Below, piece after piece: positions 21,325-33,646 of a DNA stretch of 64,000 bases. Below the pieces are notes generated by a model that worked only from the letters and a program-made list of their open reading frames with translations, was not told the origin of the DNA and searched no databases. Numbering within the stretch: the stretch's first letter is position 1; the number at the start of each line of letters is the position of its first letter. This DNA is from Paramarasmius palmivorus (taxonomy: Eukaryota; Basidiomycota; Agaricomycetes; Agaricales; Marasmiaceae): positions 496,001 through 560,000 of the forward strand of contig JAYKXP010000016.1 in assembly GCA_037176845.1 (NCBI GenBank), written 5' to 3'. Position numbers and translations under genes: made by a program.

Positions 21325-24155
21325 GAGCTGGACCGTAGCTCGTGTTACTTGTTACTCTTTTCTGATCTCACTCAGAGTTAACTTGGTCTTGGGTCTAAAG
21401 ATATTGATGTGTTATAATAACCTCATCCGCACCCCCGAACCTCCACTCCCCGTTCACGGTAGCTTTCATCCAAGGGACCAAGATTTCGGTTTCATTAAAA
21501 ACGGGCTGTCATGTGGATTAAGGTTGGCAGGTTGGTTTTTCGGGTGTCTCGTCCCCAGGGCCTTTAGTGGTGTGGGCGTGTTTGTGTGTTTGGATCTTGG
21601 ATTACGGATTATCAGTGAGTTGTTACACCACATCACTGTTTTCTATCGTCACCAACAGTACATCTACATCAGATAGCAAGTCCCTCTACTAAAAGGGAAA
21701 CGGATAGTTGTAGCGACTAGTGACTAGTGATCATGGACCGTGTGGGTTCAATCACCAATCACCAAGTTGTCGTTTAGTGGCATTCCGGATCTACCGTTGC
21801 ACGGCGACGGGTGACGGTAGACGGTGACTTGTACGCCGGGAGGTAACAGGTTGGACAGAGATACTATACATGTCATTGTCACGAAGAAGAACAGGAAGGC
21901 GAGATGCTGCATCGCCACCGCTGGAATTCGTCGCGGAGATGGGTGGTCGTTTGGGCTTCTTAGATCGTCGATATCTCATCTCGTCGTGAGGGTTCTTGAA
22001 TTCCCGAAACGCTTGGACGACCGAGTTCTCTTTGTTTCTTTCCTTCTCTATGGGACCTTTCCCCTTACCCCTGCCGTGAGTAGCCTATCTTTTTGATAAA
22101 CGAGGGAAAGGAAGTAATTGAAGCTACATGTTACTTTAGGTGCTCATCGATGAAAGGCAAGATGTGAATGTAGGTTTGTTTGTATATTGATTTGCTTGCA
22201 ATGATCAATCAGATAGGCCCTTTTTTTCCTGGTGCTAGTCAGCTGTACTACAACAGTCAACAGCTGTGTTGTGCTAGGTGGCGCGGGGCTACACCGGACA
22301 ACGAAGCGGATTTTCCTTGCTGTTATCATCCGGGCCCCGAGAGTCCCAACAGGCAAGTTCCGGACTTGCCTTTGCACAACTTTGAACTTTTTGATCAGAT
22401 TCAGCATATTTGCCTATGTACAGCTGGTGTGGGGTGTACCCCTTGCCAATGCCGATGGAGATGAACCGAATGGTACACTCCAGGCAGCTCCCGGTCTAGT
22501 GAAACTTTTTTGCGGTTTACAGAAAGCAAGATCTGTTGACTCGGGTCATGTGGTACAGCTGTACGTTGACTTTCGTTCCGCAATCAGCGAAAAGAGGAGA
22601 ACCTTACTTATCTCTTCCAGACCGCCGAGCTGGCATGTACGTTGGAGCCCTGTGGGAGGAATGGTATCCGGTACGTATACGTTAACGATTAATTTTGTTC
22701 AGTGCCAGAATTGTATTTAACCGTTCGTCATTTTATCACAGGGGACAGGGATGGCTCAGTCATCCCCTCCAGCTGCCAGTGCAAGTTTGGGTCGTGCCGT
22801 AAGATTTCTCAGCGTAAATCCACCTGAAATTTCTGGTTCGATACATTGTTTTCTCAAGGCCACAGGGTGCGGGGTGCTATGAATATGGGGTTTAACATCA
22901 GCATCAATCATCTGCCGGAGTGGCTGATGCTGATCTCGACGAAACCTAGGTATTGAATGGACTCGATAACGAACGTTGTGAGTTCTATTACTCTTTTGTG
23001 ACTATGACCCCCTTCAAGGTGCCTATAGTCTTTTGCGTAAACACGTCGTCGGCGCAAGAAAGGTTCTATAGAGTCTTTTAATTGACTAGGACCTGAGATA
23101 TGCTGTCGCGTCTACCTCGGTGCTGACAACTATGGGAATGCTTAGAAAGTAGGCTCGATCAACGACTCGAGAGAAGGTGCTTGTGCGGAATAGCGGCGGG
23201 TCGACGGTTTTTGGTGATCGCGGAGGAATTTCGATGCGCCTGTTGGTAAGAGATGCTCAAGCTCGTAGGGTTTTAATAATACTTATGCCCGTTCCGTCAA
23301 GTAACCTTGAGGCTGGGAGACTCGCAATTTTAGTCCCCGTTCATTTTGAGCTCGAGATAGTTCTAGATTTGGGCTCTCACACTCTACCGCCTCCAGATGA
23401 TCCTCGGACTATGTATCGTGAGGCTTTCACAACTTCATAAAGTCAATGCCAGGGTTGGTGTCCGTTTTACGAGTACACATGGTGTGCTTGATAATTGACC
23501 AAGGTACAACAGGTTAGAGATCCCGGAACTCCTTTGAAGATTTTGAATGTCGGCAAAGGTTCTCTGATTTCTCACTTAGCAAATGATTTCTCGAAACATG
23601 TGGGTCAGGCAGCGGGGTCTCGCACGCCGTCTGTCTCCGTACATTCAGTGTTTACAAGTCGTAAAGAAGGACCTTGTACTGATCGGACGGTTTGCTTTTT
23701 TTTTCTCATCAGAATGAAGCCTATGCTGTAAGATGTATGTTAGTTTTCCGTGACTTGATAAAAGGACTCTAATTCGTGCCGAGTGGCGAAGGCCAGTGAA
23801 CACTACTCCCGTCTCGATCACGAGAGGTACCGATGAGGTGCCTGAGGCTTGAAGGCCAAGGGATCAGAAATAAAGTTGATTGCAAGCGCTTGCGTATTGT
23901 CTACGACATACATATAAAGCACGCAGAAACGAGACTCCGATTGCCACACCCCTCAATTTTGTTTAAGCTCATCTTCAGCTGCATGCTCGCAGCGTCAGGC
24001 GGAGCATGCACGTCGGTACTTCAAATTTATATTAGGGGGGACACAGCTTTGGAGAGAATGCGCTCATGTTGGATCGAGGGGAGTGGCTGGTGAGGTCGGT
24101 GGAGGAGGTACAGTTGTTGTGGTGGAGACGGGAGTTTGATTACATGATGACGGAG

Positions 24156-24163
24156 TGACGTCA
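24156..24163. promoter_or_regulatory. Perfect CRE (TGACGTCA), ATF/CREB-type bZIP site
   Basis: The palindromic octamer TGACGTCA ends 75 bp before the start codon of the Srk1/Rck2-like kinase. It is the consensus for Atf1/CREB-family bZIP dimers. In fission yeast srk1 is known to be induced through Sty1 and Atf1, so the site fits the gene it precedes. The link in this species is inference. Confidence 0.65.
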
Positions 24164-24237
24164 CGGAGCGGGTCTTAAAGCGACTCACTGCGCAACTTTT
24201 TCGAAACTTTGCTTCATTCTCTCTGTCCTCAACAACC

Positions 24238-26514
24238 ATGCCATCCGCCGGCGTCGTCGACGCGTTCAAAAGTGATTATTCTCTCTAATATCCCCCTTGC
24301 TCTCCTCATTCCTCTTCAGATCTCATTAGACATGGAAAACACCACCACCACAACAATCGCGATGACGTTTCAGAACCCCCTTCTCAAGCTCCATCTCGCA
24401 ATCAGAATTATCAACAACAACAAAACCAGCAGCAAGTTCCAGCAGCAACAAAGCAACAGCCTGCTCAGCAACAGGAACCGAAAATCTCCCCAGCTCCTAA
24501 GGACGTCGCCGAACAGATCGTCAAGGAGGAGCGCGAAGCAAAGGCGCAGATGCCTTCTTATAAAGGCTTGGAGAACTTCAAGCTTCTCGACAAGATGGGA
24601 GAGTTCGTCACCCTTTCTCACATCCATATCGCTTAGGATTCGTCGCTAATGCCTCTCTTCGCAGTGGTGCCTTTTCCAACGTTTACAAAGCTGTGGATCT
24701 CACCACCAACAGCAAGGTCGCAGGTACGAGCTGATTAAACTGATCCAAGTTAATTAAGCCATCTCATCATACCTTCGTCATGATATAGTCAAAGTCGTTC
24801 GCAAGTTTGAGCTCAATGCTTCCCAGGTGAGCAATCCCAACCGCTTCCCTTCCTTCGCTCTATATCGCTTTGTTACATTCACACTGATCGCAATGCATCT
24901 TTGCCTTCCTTTTGACCCTCTGGCTACGTGCGGTTTCCCTTGTACTTTGTACAGGCTGGAGAGAAGCACCTGAACCCAAAGTTCAAGAAAAAGCCGCGCG
25001 GAACAGAGGTTTTTTTCTATCTTTTGTATGAATAGATTGGTCCTGACCTTTAATTGGCAACTAGCGTGCGAACATCCTTAAAGGTGGGTAGCCAGAGTGG
25101 CCGTACCGAATTCTACTCACCATTCTTCAGAGGTTCAAATCATGCGTGGAATTCGCCACCCTTCGATTGTCAAGTTGATATCGTTCTCGGAGTCGCCAGA
25201 GCATTATTTCTTGGTTTTGGAACGTGCGTCATAGGTGCCTTTCGTGATTCACGGTATCTAACATTCAATTAAAGTAATGGAAGGCGGAGAACTCTTCCAC
25301 CAGATCGTCAAACTCACGTATTTCTCGGAGAACCTCTCGAGACATGTCATCTTACAAGTTGCCAACGGCATTCGGTATCTCCACGAAGAACGAGGTGTCG
25401 TACATCGTGACATCAAGCCGGAAAACCTATTATTTGAACGCATCCCCATCATACCATCGAAAGCGCCGATACACCGACCTTACGACGAGGAGAAGGAGGA
25501 CGAGGGAGAGTTCATTCCCGGTGTCGGTGGCGGTGGGATCGGTCGTGTCAAGATTGCAGATTTCGGGTTGAGTAAGGTCGTATGGGATGAACAGACAATG
25601 ACGCCATGTGGAACCGTTGGCTATACCGCCCCTGAAATCGTCAAAGACGAGCGCTACAGCAAGAGCGTGGACATGTGGGCTTTGGGCTGCGTTTTGTATA
25701 CACTCCTCTGTGGTTTCCCTCCGTTCTATGACGAAAGCATCAATGTCTTGACGGAAAAGGTTGCTAGGGGATATTACACTTTCCTCAGTCCTTGGTGGGA
25801 TGATATCAGCGCGAGTGGTCAGTAGCTCCACGACCCTTGTTATGTCATTTACTCACTCATTCCTTAGCCAAGGATCTCATTACCCACTTATTGTGTGTCG
25901 ATCCCGCACAAAGGTACACCATCGATGAATTCCTTGCGCACCCATGGTGTAATGCCGCTCCTGCTCCACCACCGCCACATACGCCCAATGTTTATAGCAA
26001 TCTTCCCACCGCTAACCTGCCTCTTGACTCACCTCTTCTGTCTGCTGCTCGTGGTGGTAGACCGGAAGGACGTAGTCCCGGTATCGCCGTTCTCAAGGAG
26101 GCGTTCGACGTTACGTATGCCGTTCATCGAATGGAGGAAGAGGGCGCAAGAAGACGAAAGTACAACGGACGTGGAGGAGCCGGAGTTCGGGGATTCTTAA
26201 ACGGTCTCAATGAAGATGATGAAGATGACGAGGAAGAGGATAGTGTTCCTGCAAGGAACACTAAAGCCGCTCCATCGACTGCGAGGCAAGCACCGGCCCA
26301 AGAAACAGCTAGTTCACGTACACGACGTTCAGCCCAGAAAGGCTTCGAACTGGATATGGACGGTGCAACATTACTTGGAAGACGGCATAAACGAGGTGTT
26401 GGAGGTAGGGGTGCTGTCGGCATGAGCAGTCCGCTATCCGGGAAACCATTGGGAAGTCCTATGGTCGAAGACCACGATCTCATCAATCCAGGCAGCCCTA
26501 TGAGAATATCATAG
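24238..26514 (+). CDS. SRK1: CaMK-group stress kinase, Srk1/Rck2 (MAPKAP-type) family
   Basis: The spliced protein is about 590 residues. The first exon codes for only MPSAGVVDAFK and is joined over 24272-24319 to a His/Gln-rich leader (RHGKHHHHNNRD, QQQQNQQQ). The kinase follows: YKGLENFKLLDKMG, GAFSNVYKAVDL, KFELNASQAGEKHLNPKFKK, EVQIMRGIRHPSIVKLISFS, catalytic loop VVHRDIKPENLLFE, an acidic Glu-rich insert, IADFGLSKVV, and activation segment TPCGTVGYTAPEIV. The KFELNASQ block is specific to the Srk1/Rck1/Rck2 group, kinases acting downstream of Hog1/Sty1 MAP kinase. The C-terminus has an acidic run (NEDDEDDEEED) and a basic Arg-rich part. A CRE lies just upstream. Confidence 0.92.
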
Positions 26515-27037
26515 GCATACGGACTTCATTCCTACTCTCTTACATCGCGTTCGCTTATGCAGTCAGGCCCTCCAGAAGAACTTTAGAAGATCTGCGCTGG
26601 ACCGCTCCTCACGACATATAATACCCTTTTATCATTTGTTGGCGGACACTACACCTGGGCACGCTACACATTCATATAATTATATACTCTTCGCTCTTCT
26701 GCTCGACCATGACCATGACCATGAATGCTCCTCACATCGCACCGCTTTTTCCTTCTTTGCAGGATTAGGGCTGCAACTGTCGTCTTAACGGAATTGTGTA
26801 CATACTGTAACCTCGTTTCATACTTACGCACACCAAACGCTGCACTGTACGCACATGATACAAGATATGTATGCTAGTGTATGTAGCCTAATTTTAAGCA
26901 GCTTTCGTGTATAAACGACCAAAACTCCTGTTTGAGAAACTTTTGGTGGCAGCGCGCTAGCCCCTGGGCTATTCTCTTCCCACGGTATCTTCAACTACAC
27001 CTCTCACCTTCACCACGCGCCATTGTATCTTCCCACT
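26515..27037. other. Spacer between SRK1-like and PRP31 genes
   Basis: About 520 bp holding the kinase 3' UTR and the PRP31 promoter. There is a short AT-rich run near 26675-26690 and a few CCATGA repeats near 26708. No gene is visible. Confidence 0.5.
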
Positions 27038-29149
27038 ATGAGTGGCTTAGCAGACGAACTTCTTGCAGACCTTGACGGCGATGATGGTGCCGAATATAAC
27101 GAAGAAGAAGAGGAACAACAAACGGAGTCAATGGGACCACCTTCCGTTCCGGCTAAAAGGAAAGCAGTCGATGATCTAGACGAGGAAATGGACGAAGCTG
27201 GGAATGAAGAGGGCAATGAGGAAGGGGAGCAGGAGATTGGCTCACTAGTACTGCCCGGGGGCGTGAAACCAGCCGAAGAACTTGACGCAGAGGATGTGCA
27301 GCAGATGGATTTGGGAAGCATTGAGGACGTGAGCAAGATCGCCAAACTTGAAGGTAGCAAGAGGATGGCAGATATTCTCAAGGTGTGTATGGAGTATCAA
27401 TATCCGTGTTGGACTCGACTTACGATATTCCGTTCCAGGAAATAGAAAAGTATCAAGAGAATCCCAGTACACCTGAAGCCATGGCCCTTCCAGCCCACAT
27501 GAATCCCGAGTATAACCTCATAGTTCAAGCCAATAATCTTTCAGTGGACGTCGACAATGAGATAATGGTCGTTCATAAGGCAAATCAACGTCAGTTACAT
27601 TCACCCTTCTCACAATATTGATGTTCTTCCCCTTGCTTTATTTCAGTTTTTACGCGACCATTATGCGCCCCGATTTCCAGAGTTGGAGCAATTGGTCGCC
27701 GATCCCAGCATGTACATTCGGGCTGTTTTGGCACTCGGAAATAATGAAGTGTGTTGGCTTTCCATCTTCAGCTGAACGAGTTCATTGAATGTTAACTGTT
27801 TTTAGGATCTGACAAAAGTAGACTTGTCTGGCGTCTTGCCACCAGCTGTCATTATGAGTGTCGTTGTCACTGCTACAACGACATCTGGCAAGCAGCTTTC
27901 GGAAGCGGAATGGCAAGCAGTTCAGCGAGCGTGCGAGCTGGCTGACCGGCTAGAAGAGGCACGAAAGAAGGTATAGTAATCTGTCAATCTTGATTAATAC
28001 CCTTACTCATCAATGGGACCAGATATTCATGTATGTCAGTTCAAGAATGAACGTACTGGCTCCCAATCTGTCTGCTATTGTCGGTACTACGACTGCTGCC
28101 AAACTTCTGGGAGTAGCCGGTGGTCTTAATGGTCTTGCCAAAATGCCTTCATGCAACGTTCATGTGAGTTCCCTCTAGGTACTCCACGTGTAGGTGCTGA
28201 TGAGGTATTCTTCAGCTACTGGGCGCTCAAAAGAAGATTGCGGCAGGATTTTCTACTGCGACGCAACGGCGACATACGGGTTTCATTTTCCAGTCCGAGC
28301 TTGTCAATCAGACCCCGCCCGAGTATCGCCTCAAGATTCAGCGCACTATCGGTGCAAAGGCTGTCCTCGCGGCCCGCATGGACCTCGAAAAACAGCGGAG
28401 AGACGGTACGCGAAGTTCAGCGCTCTTTGCATCAGCTAAATATTCAACTCCCACCGCAGGTAATTATGGAGAAACGCTTAGGGAAAAGATTGAGAAACAT
28501 ATCGATCGTCTAGCCGCCCCGCCACCTAATAAAGTCGTCAAAGCTTTGCCAATTCCGAATGACGGGCCAAAAAAGAGACGTGGAGGAAAGAGGTATGCTC
28601 CGCTGTTGAAGTGGCACTGACGTTTGGCCCTGATATCATACCTAGGGCTCGTAAGGCTAAAGAGGCCTATGCTCAAACGGAGCTACGGAAATTACAGAAT
28701 CGTATGGCATTTGGTGAGGTTGAAGAAGAAGTCGGAGCATTCGACCAAACCAAGGGTATGGGTATGATTGGTGCCGGGACAGGGAAGGTTCGCGCTAGCA
28801 TCGGAGAGTCCAAATCCAAAGGTCTGTCTGCTGTTCTAGTTTTTTGTCGCCCGTGAACTTGTTTTGACTTCATTTCACTAGCCAAAATGTCAAAGGCCAA
28901 CAAGCTGCGAACGGCTGCTCTCACCCGGGCTGCCCAATCACAGACTTCAGGTACTGCAACGTCTCTCAGTGTTACCCCTGCACAAGGTAGGCAGACTCCC
29001 TGTATCTGAAAATGTCTACTGATTGGTTGTCGTTGTTAGGCTTCGAGCTCACTAATCGCGCTACTGCTGCTCAGCGTGTTAAGGAAGCCAATGAACGATG
29101 GTTCGCCGCTGGTAGCTTCTCCTTTGTCGGCCAGAAAGGTTCTAGCTAA
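27038..29149 (+). CDS. PRP31: U4/U6 snRNP splicing factor Prp31
   Basis: The spliced protein of about 550 residues starts [16 protein letters not shown] with an acidic N-terminus. It continues with the coiled-coil/NOP region: [50 protein letters not shown], and the NOP core [54 protein letters not shown]. The C-terminal Prp31 part has [31 protein letters not shown] and [20 protein letters not shown]. Order and length match Prp31, which binds U4 snRNA with the 15.5K protein and is needed to form the tri-snRNP. There are several short introns; the one near 28402-28458 splits [11 protein letters not shown]. Confidence 0.95.
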
Positions 29150-30562
29150 AACTAACCAATGTAAACCTATGTACACTGTAATTATGGGTCGACGGGTCGA
29201 CATCGGTCCCGACTTCCCGACCCCTTACTGAACTTTAATCTCGATACTCGTGGTCAATCGTAGCGCAGATGGGGTTGGGTAACTCTGGCAGTTGTGAGCA
29301 GTACCGCAGCGATAAAGACGGAATGAAAATAGCACTTTGGCCTTGAATGTTTTGCCCCTTATGCTTGAGAGTTGGTGGCATAATGACCCTCGTAATCGAA
29401 TCATATGGCAGGACCGGTGACGACGATACTAGAATGGTGGTCGCGGTATAAGGACTAAAGATCGGTCTAATTTGCGAGGGTCGCGGAACTGAACGTGACA
29501 CCCGAGCATCCTCGAGCGCGGTTCATTTTGTGCTGGCAAACCGGTTTAAGCGCTCCGTCGTAACACAGAAGGATTGGCCAAGTTCGTAAATCGGGATATG
29601 GGGCAGCACGAGTTCGGTAGAACGAGGTGGAAATAGGTGGTGTTGGATTCAGAGTAATAGGATTCATACAGTGACAGCATTTAGCATTCACTTGAGAAAA
29701 GTATCAGACTTCCGAAGTCGAATAGCCGGTGTACTAAGCACTCGGACTAGACGCTTGATGACAATTGAATTTTGCGAATTTTGCGGCGGAAGGCACAACA
29801 CCGAGCGACTGGCCGATATAGCAAAACAGTTCTGGTCTTGACGCCGCTCTAGTTTGGCGGTTTCGGGCCTTTAGATCGGTATAAGGTACTCTGTGAAAGA
29901 CGGGAATTATGAATCATAAAGACGAAAAAGAGTAACACAATGACATGCCAGCTGAGGACGATCCAGAACGACTTGTCGATCCCTTCCCCTCTATCCCACT
30001 AGAGTACCCACTCCCTTTCACCGCGAGTGTCTATAAACAGTGTGTATCTTGGCTAAATGGCGTTGTCCGGCGGCCCTGGACGCTTGAAGGGGATCATTGC
30101 GGTTATCTGAGCAAGAAAATCGTAATAAGCGTTCTCGTCGGCGCGAGTTTCTTTATGACGCTTACAGTCTCCTTCCTCTCTTCTCCTACTCTTCATGTTT
30201 TTCGACTTGACTTGACATCCTTCGTCGAAACGAAGGGTGTTGTGTTGTGCGGACGCGCTAATGCAAAGCGGATAGCCGGAAAAATGCCCACCCTTCTCAC
30301 TGCGCCGATGAATGCGGAAACTGACATACACAACTTCAGAGGACGATCATGACATGTGCATTTTTTAGCAACTCTTTTTTCTTCAAAATCCGCACTCCCC
30401 ATGGCTTAAATATTTCCCCAGAAATTTCCCATTCTTTATCGTTGGGCGGTTCATTATCTCAATTTGTCGCGGAAAACAGACGCAGGCTCGGAATTCCGTT
30501 ACAAATTTATAAGAGGCTGAAGGCACGCCAAATCTTCCTCCCTTTCCAACACGTCCAACGTG
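29150..30562. other. 1.4-kb spacer between PRP31 and the MFS transporter
   Basis: This holds the PRP31 3' UTR and the promoter of the transporter gene. One open frame (29945-30352, plus) has a possible membrane segment and is listed separately with low confidence. Otherwise I see nothing coding. Confidence 0.5.
29945..30352 (+). CDS. Possible orphan protein with one membrane segment
   Basis: An uninterrupted frame of 135 codons starting MPAEDDPERLVDPFPSIPLE. The N-terminal 50 residues are acidic and proline-rich. A hydrophobic stretch (VISVLVGASFFMTLTVSFLS) follows, then a mixed C-terminus. The stop is 210 bp before the MFS transporter start. It has no motif that I recognise and no introns, unlike its neighbours. 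It could equally be a chance frame in the promoter. Confidence 0.25.
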   Translation: MPAEDDPERLVDPFPSIPLEYPLPFTASVYKQCVSWLNGVVRRPWTLEGDHCGYLSKKIVISVLVGASFFMTLTVSFLSSPTLHVFRLDLTSFVETKGVVLCGRANAKRIAGKMPTLLTAPMNAETDIHNFRGRS

Positions 30563-33304
30563 ATGGCCGTTGATACTTCGATGCCTGCGGAGAGGAGGCC
30601 ATTACTTGGATCATCAACGTCCCCATATTCCGGCGAGCGACAAGACTACAGCTCTACTACTATTCAAGATCAGTCTGAAGTCGAAAGCCTGTCCAGTTGC
30701 CAGACCTGCGTCAACGAATCGGAAGATGGTCCTCCTCCTTTAAATAACTTTAGCAAGGGCGATCAATGCTGGATTTTAGCAGGGCTGTGGAGCGCTGTTT
30801 TTCTGGGTGCTCTCGACGGTGAGAACGACATTTCCCTCTTCCTATCAATCAAGTAAGTGACATCAGTCACCATTATCAGGAACGGTGGTTGCGACACTCC
30901 TTACGCCCATCGGAAGTTACTTCAACAAGTCAAACCAGGCCTCATACATAGGGACCGCATACCTTTTGTCCGTGTGTTGTTTTACACCGTTATATGGCAA
31001 GTGTTCTTAATGATGTTTGGGGCTATGGCAATCTGAAGTTTACACATAACCACTCAGGGCGACTCTCAGATATACTAGGACGCAAAGGCGCCATGTTATT
31101 GGCTCTGACGCTTTTTGGTTGGGTCTCTTTAAACGTGTTAGAATAGCTTTGTGACCTCTTCGTCAGGTTCTGGAACCATTTTCTGTGGAGTTGCGCCTTC
31201 GATGGAGCTGCTCATTGCTGCCAGAGCCGTAGCGGGAATGGGCGGCGGGGGGTTAGTGATATGATTTTCTCTGTCTACTTTGCTGACCATACTCCAGTGT
31301 GATGACAGGTAATCCTACGCAATGGTGGTGTTTACATGGTCTAACGGCCTGCAATTATATGTAGTGTCCAGCATAGTAGTGACGGATTTCATCCCATTGT
31401 GAGTTGCTGTCTTCGGTGTTGTGCATCCTTCTCAGTCTGCCTTTCATTCAGGAAGCAAAGAGGCCTTTATCAAGGCATGGCTAATATGTATGTCGATCGT
31501 AGTCCTTGTGTCGTGCCCGAGTTACATCACTTCCCGCCAGTCTGTTTGGATTGGGTGCAGGTATTGGGGGTCCTCTAGGCGGCTGGGTGAACGACACTTT
31601 CGGATGGTAACTTGGTCCTTTCTTGATCTTTTCGGCCATGCTAATTTCTCCAAGGCAATCCGCCTTTATCTTTCAGGTCAGGTGAAACATTCTCGGGACT
31701 ACCTAGTTCACTAACAGTCGATTTAGGCACCGATTCTTCTCTTCAGCTTTATCCTAGTAATATGGAAGGTCAACGTACAACTACCGTTTGAAGTTCAAAC
31801 CCTTTCTTTGCGCGAGAAATTCAAGCGTATAGATTTATTGGGGTCAGTCACCCTCGTTGGAACGGTTGGGTGTCTTCTCTTAGGATTCAGTCTCAAAACG
31901 ACAGAAGAACTGCCGTGGTCGCATCCCTATATCTACGGTTTGTTCGCAGCCTCTGCTGTCTTCGCGATATTGTTCATCTGGGTCGAGATGAAGCTCGCTC
32001 CATACCCTGTCATGCCCTTGCACTTGGTAACGCAGAGGACCCCCCTCGCGGTGTCAATGTCGAATTTATTTGGAAGCATGGCCGCATTTTCCACGGTATT
32101 CCTTTCCTATGAGTTGTTCGTACAACGTCTCATTCCTCGCTTCCGCCATTTCCCAGCTGTACAACATCCCATTGGTAAGTCGACCGACTTTCTGACATAA
32201 TTCCTCCGATACTCATGGATGTCGGTCCTAGTATTTCTCAGCTGTATATCTGTATTCGTCGGCAGACTCAGGTGAATACATCCGCTCTTATGGCTCCACC
32301 TAAACAGTCAACTAATACGTTCACAGGACTTCATCTACTTCCCCATTCGGCGAGTTTTGTGCCCACCATTCTCAGTCTGGTCGCTGAGTCTCCACCAGGT
32401 CGCAATCTCGACAGGCAGTGTTTTCGCGGGATGGTGCGATTCGATCCTTACATTTGATTGGACTAGCTGTCGAGCTTGTATTTCAGGATCATGCGCCGCA
32501 CGGGAAAGCTATACACGCTGACTTTGTGTTCTTCATTGTCAACCATGTTGGCGAGCGTCCTGATCATCTTTTGGAATCAAAATACTAGCCCCTTTCATCT
32601 ATGGTTGGATATCGTGCCCCAAGGTTTTGGTATGGCCAGCCTCATCACGAGCACTTTGATCGTCAGTTCCCCTCTTTATGCTCATAATGGTGGCTAATCA
32701 GAAGCAGGCTATGATAGCAGGAGTCGCCAGAGAGGACATGGCGGTGGCCACCGGCAGTGAGTCTACAAGTTCAAGCAATTGCTGTTATCTCACAATCTGC
32801 ACAAGTTACATATCTGTTTAGGACAACAGGACAGGTTTTAGGTGTTAGTATCAGTGGCGCTACCTTGCAAGCAGTCTTGCTCAAGAAGTTGAGAGAGCGA
32901 ATAACGGGCCCTGGATCGACGGAGGTCTGTACTGTCTTGTATCAGTGTTCATCCGTGTCTGACCACTAGTCCCCTTAGCTCATCTACGAAATACAGTGGG
33001 TGATGGCTGAGAAAATGGAACATTTGAAGTACTCACTACTCGACAATTAGGCACTCGGCTTCTATAATACCAACCCTTTCTCCTCCCCTTCGGCATGCGG
33101 CCATCGCCTCATACGCTGATGCACTAAAGGTAGTGTTTATCTGCCAAGCAGTCTGGAATTTTATTGCCTTCTTGTGGTGTATACCCATACAAGAAAACAT
33201 TCTACCGTGAGCGATGCCTACCCTACTACTACAGAAAGCTGACATCCTGCAACAGTGGAACTCCAGAACAAGATAGTTCGGACGAAGAGTCGACAAACGC
33301 ATAG
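30563..33304 (+). CDS. MFS transporter, vacuolar basic amino acid/DHA2 type
   Basis: A gene with a dozen or more short introns coding for about 580 residues. A polar N-terminus (MAVDTSMPAERRPLLGSS) with a dileucine-like RRPLL element precedes a 12-14 span transporter core: GLWSAVFLGALDGTVVATLL, motif A YGRLSDILGRKGAMLLA, LIAARAVAGMGGGGVMTVSS, GAGIGGPLGGWVNDTFGW, IDLLGSVTLVGTVGCLLLGF, and YFSAVYLYSSADSGLHLLPH. The end is ASYADALKVVFICQAV, then FLWCIPIQENILP and an acidic tail DSSDEESTNA. The LDGTVVATLL start and motif A match fungal Vba/Fnx1-like vacuolar amino acid transporters and related drug:H+ antiporters. Substrate is not decidable from sequence. The last three introns were placed by frame and motif continuity. 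Confidence 0.85.
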
Positions 33305-33646
33305 CGTTGCAAGTTTCTTTCGATACATATGGCCATCCTTAAAAGTTAAAGACTGCTAGATACCCATTCACGTAGCATGATGTACTCCGCACCCAATACA
33401 CTGAATCAGAATAGCACCACGCACATTCGTAACCTTTTCTTGATCGTGTGCGTATCTTATGCGGAATGGTCGTTCAGGACATGAGAACCAAACGCGCAGA
33501 AATGACGCGGTGCTCAAGGCTAATAGCGCATGAGCTGAAGTACCTTGAGGCAAGACATCCCATTCGTGTTCATACATATAAGTCTATCCTTCTGTGTGCA
33601 AGCCTGTATAGTATTGCCCCGAACAAACGACTTCTCATCCCAGATA
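33305..33646. other. Convergent spacer
   Basis: 340 bp between the stop of the MFS transporter and the stop of the small minus-strand protein. No gene, repeat or RNA is visible. Confidence 0.5.

Larger units (their letters stand above)
20608..24237. other. 3.6-kb gene-free stretch upstream of the Srk1-like kinase
   Basis: No reading frame here has a domain or a convincing exon chain. The longest open frames (22232-22720 plus, 21383-21676 plus, 23177-23440 plus) look random. It contains a perfect 12-bp inverted repeat at 21288-21324 and a CRE at 24156-24163. The right part is presumably the long promoter/5' UTR of the kinase. The rest is unexplained. Confidence 0.5.

Noticed and set aside
21700..21770. 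A-box/B-box-like pair (TAGCGACTAGTGA and GGGTTCAATCACC) 34 bp apart
   Set aside because: Spacing fits a tRNA but no acceptor, anticodon or full T-stem can be drawn; probably chance.
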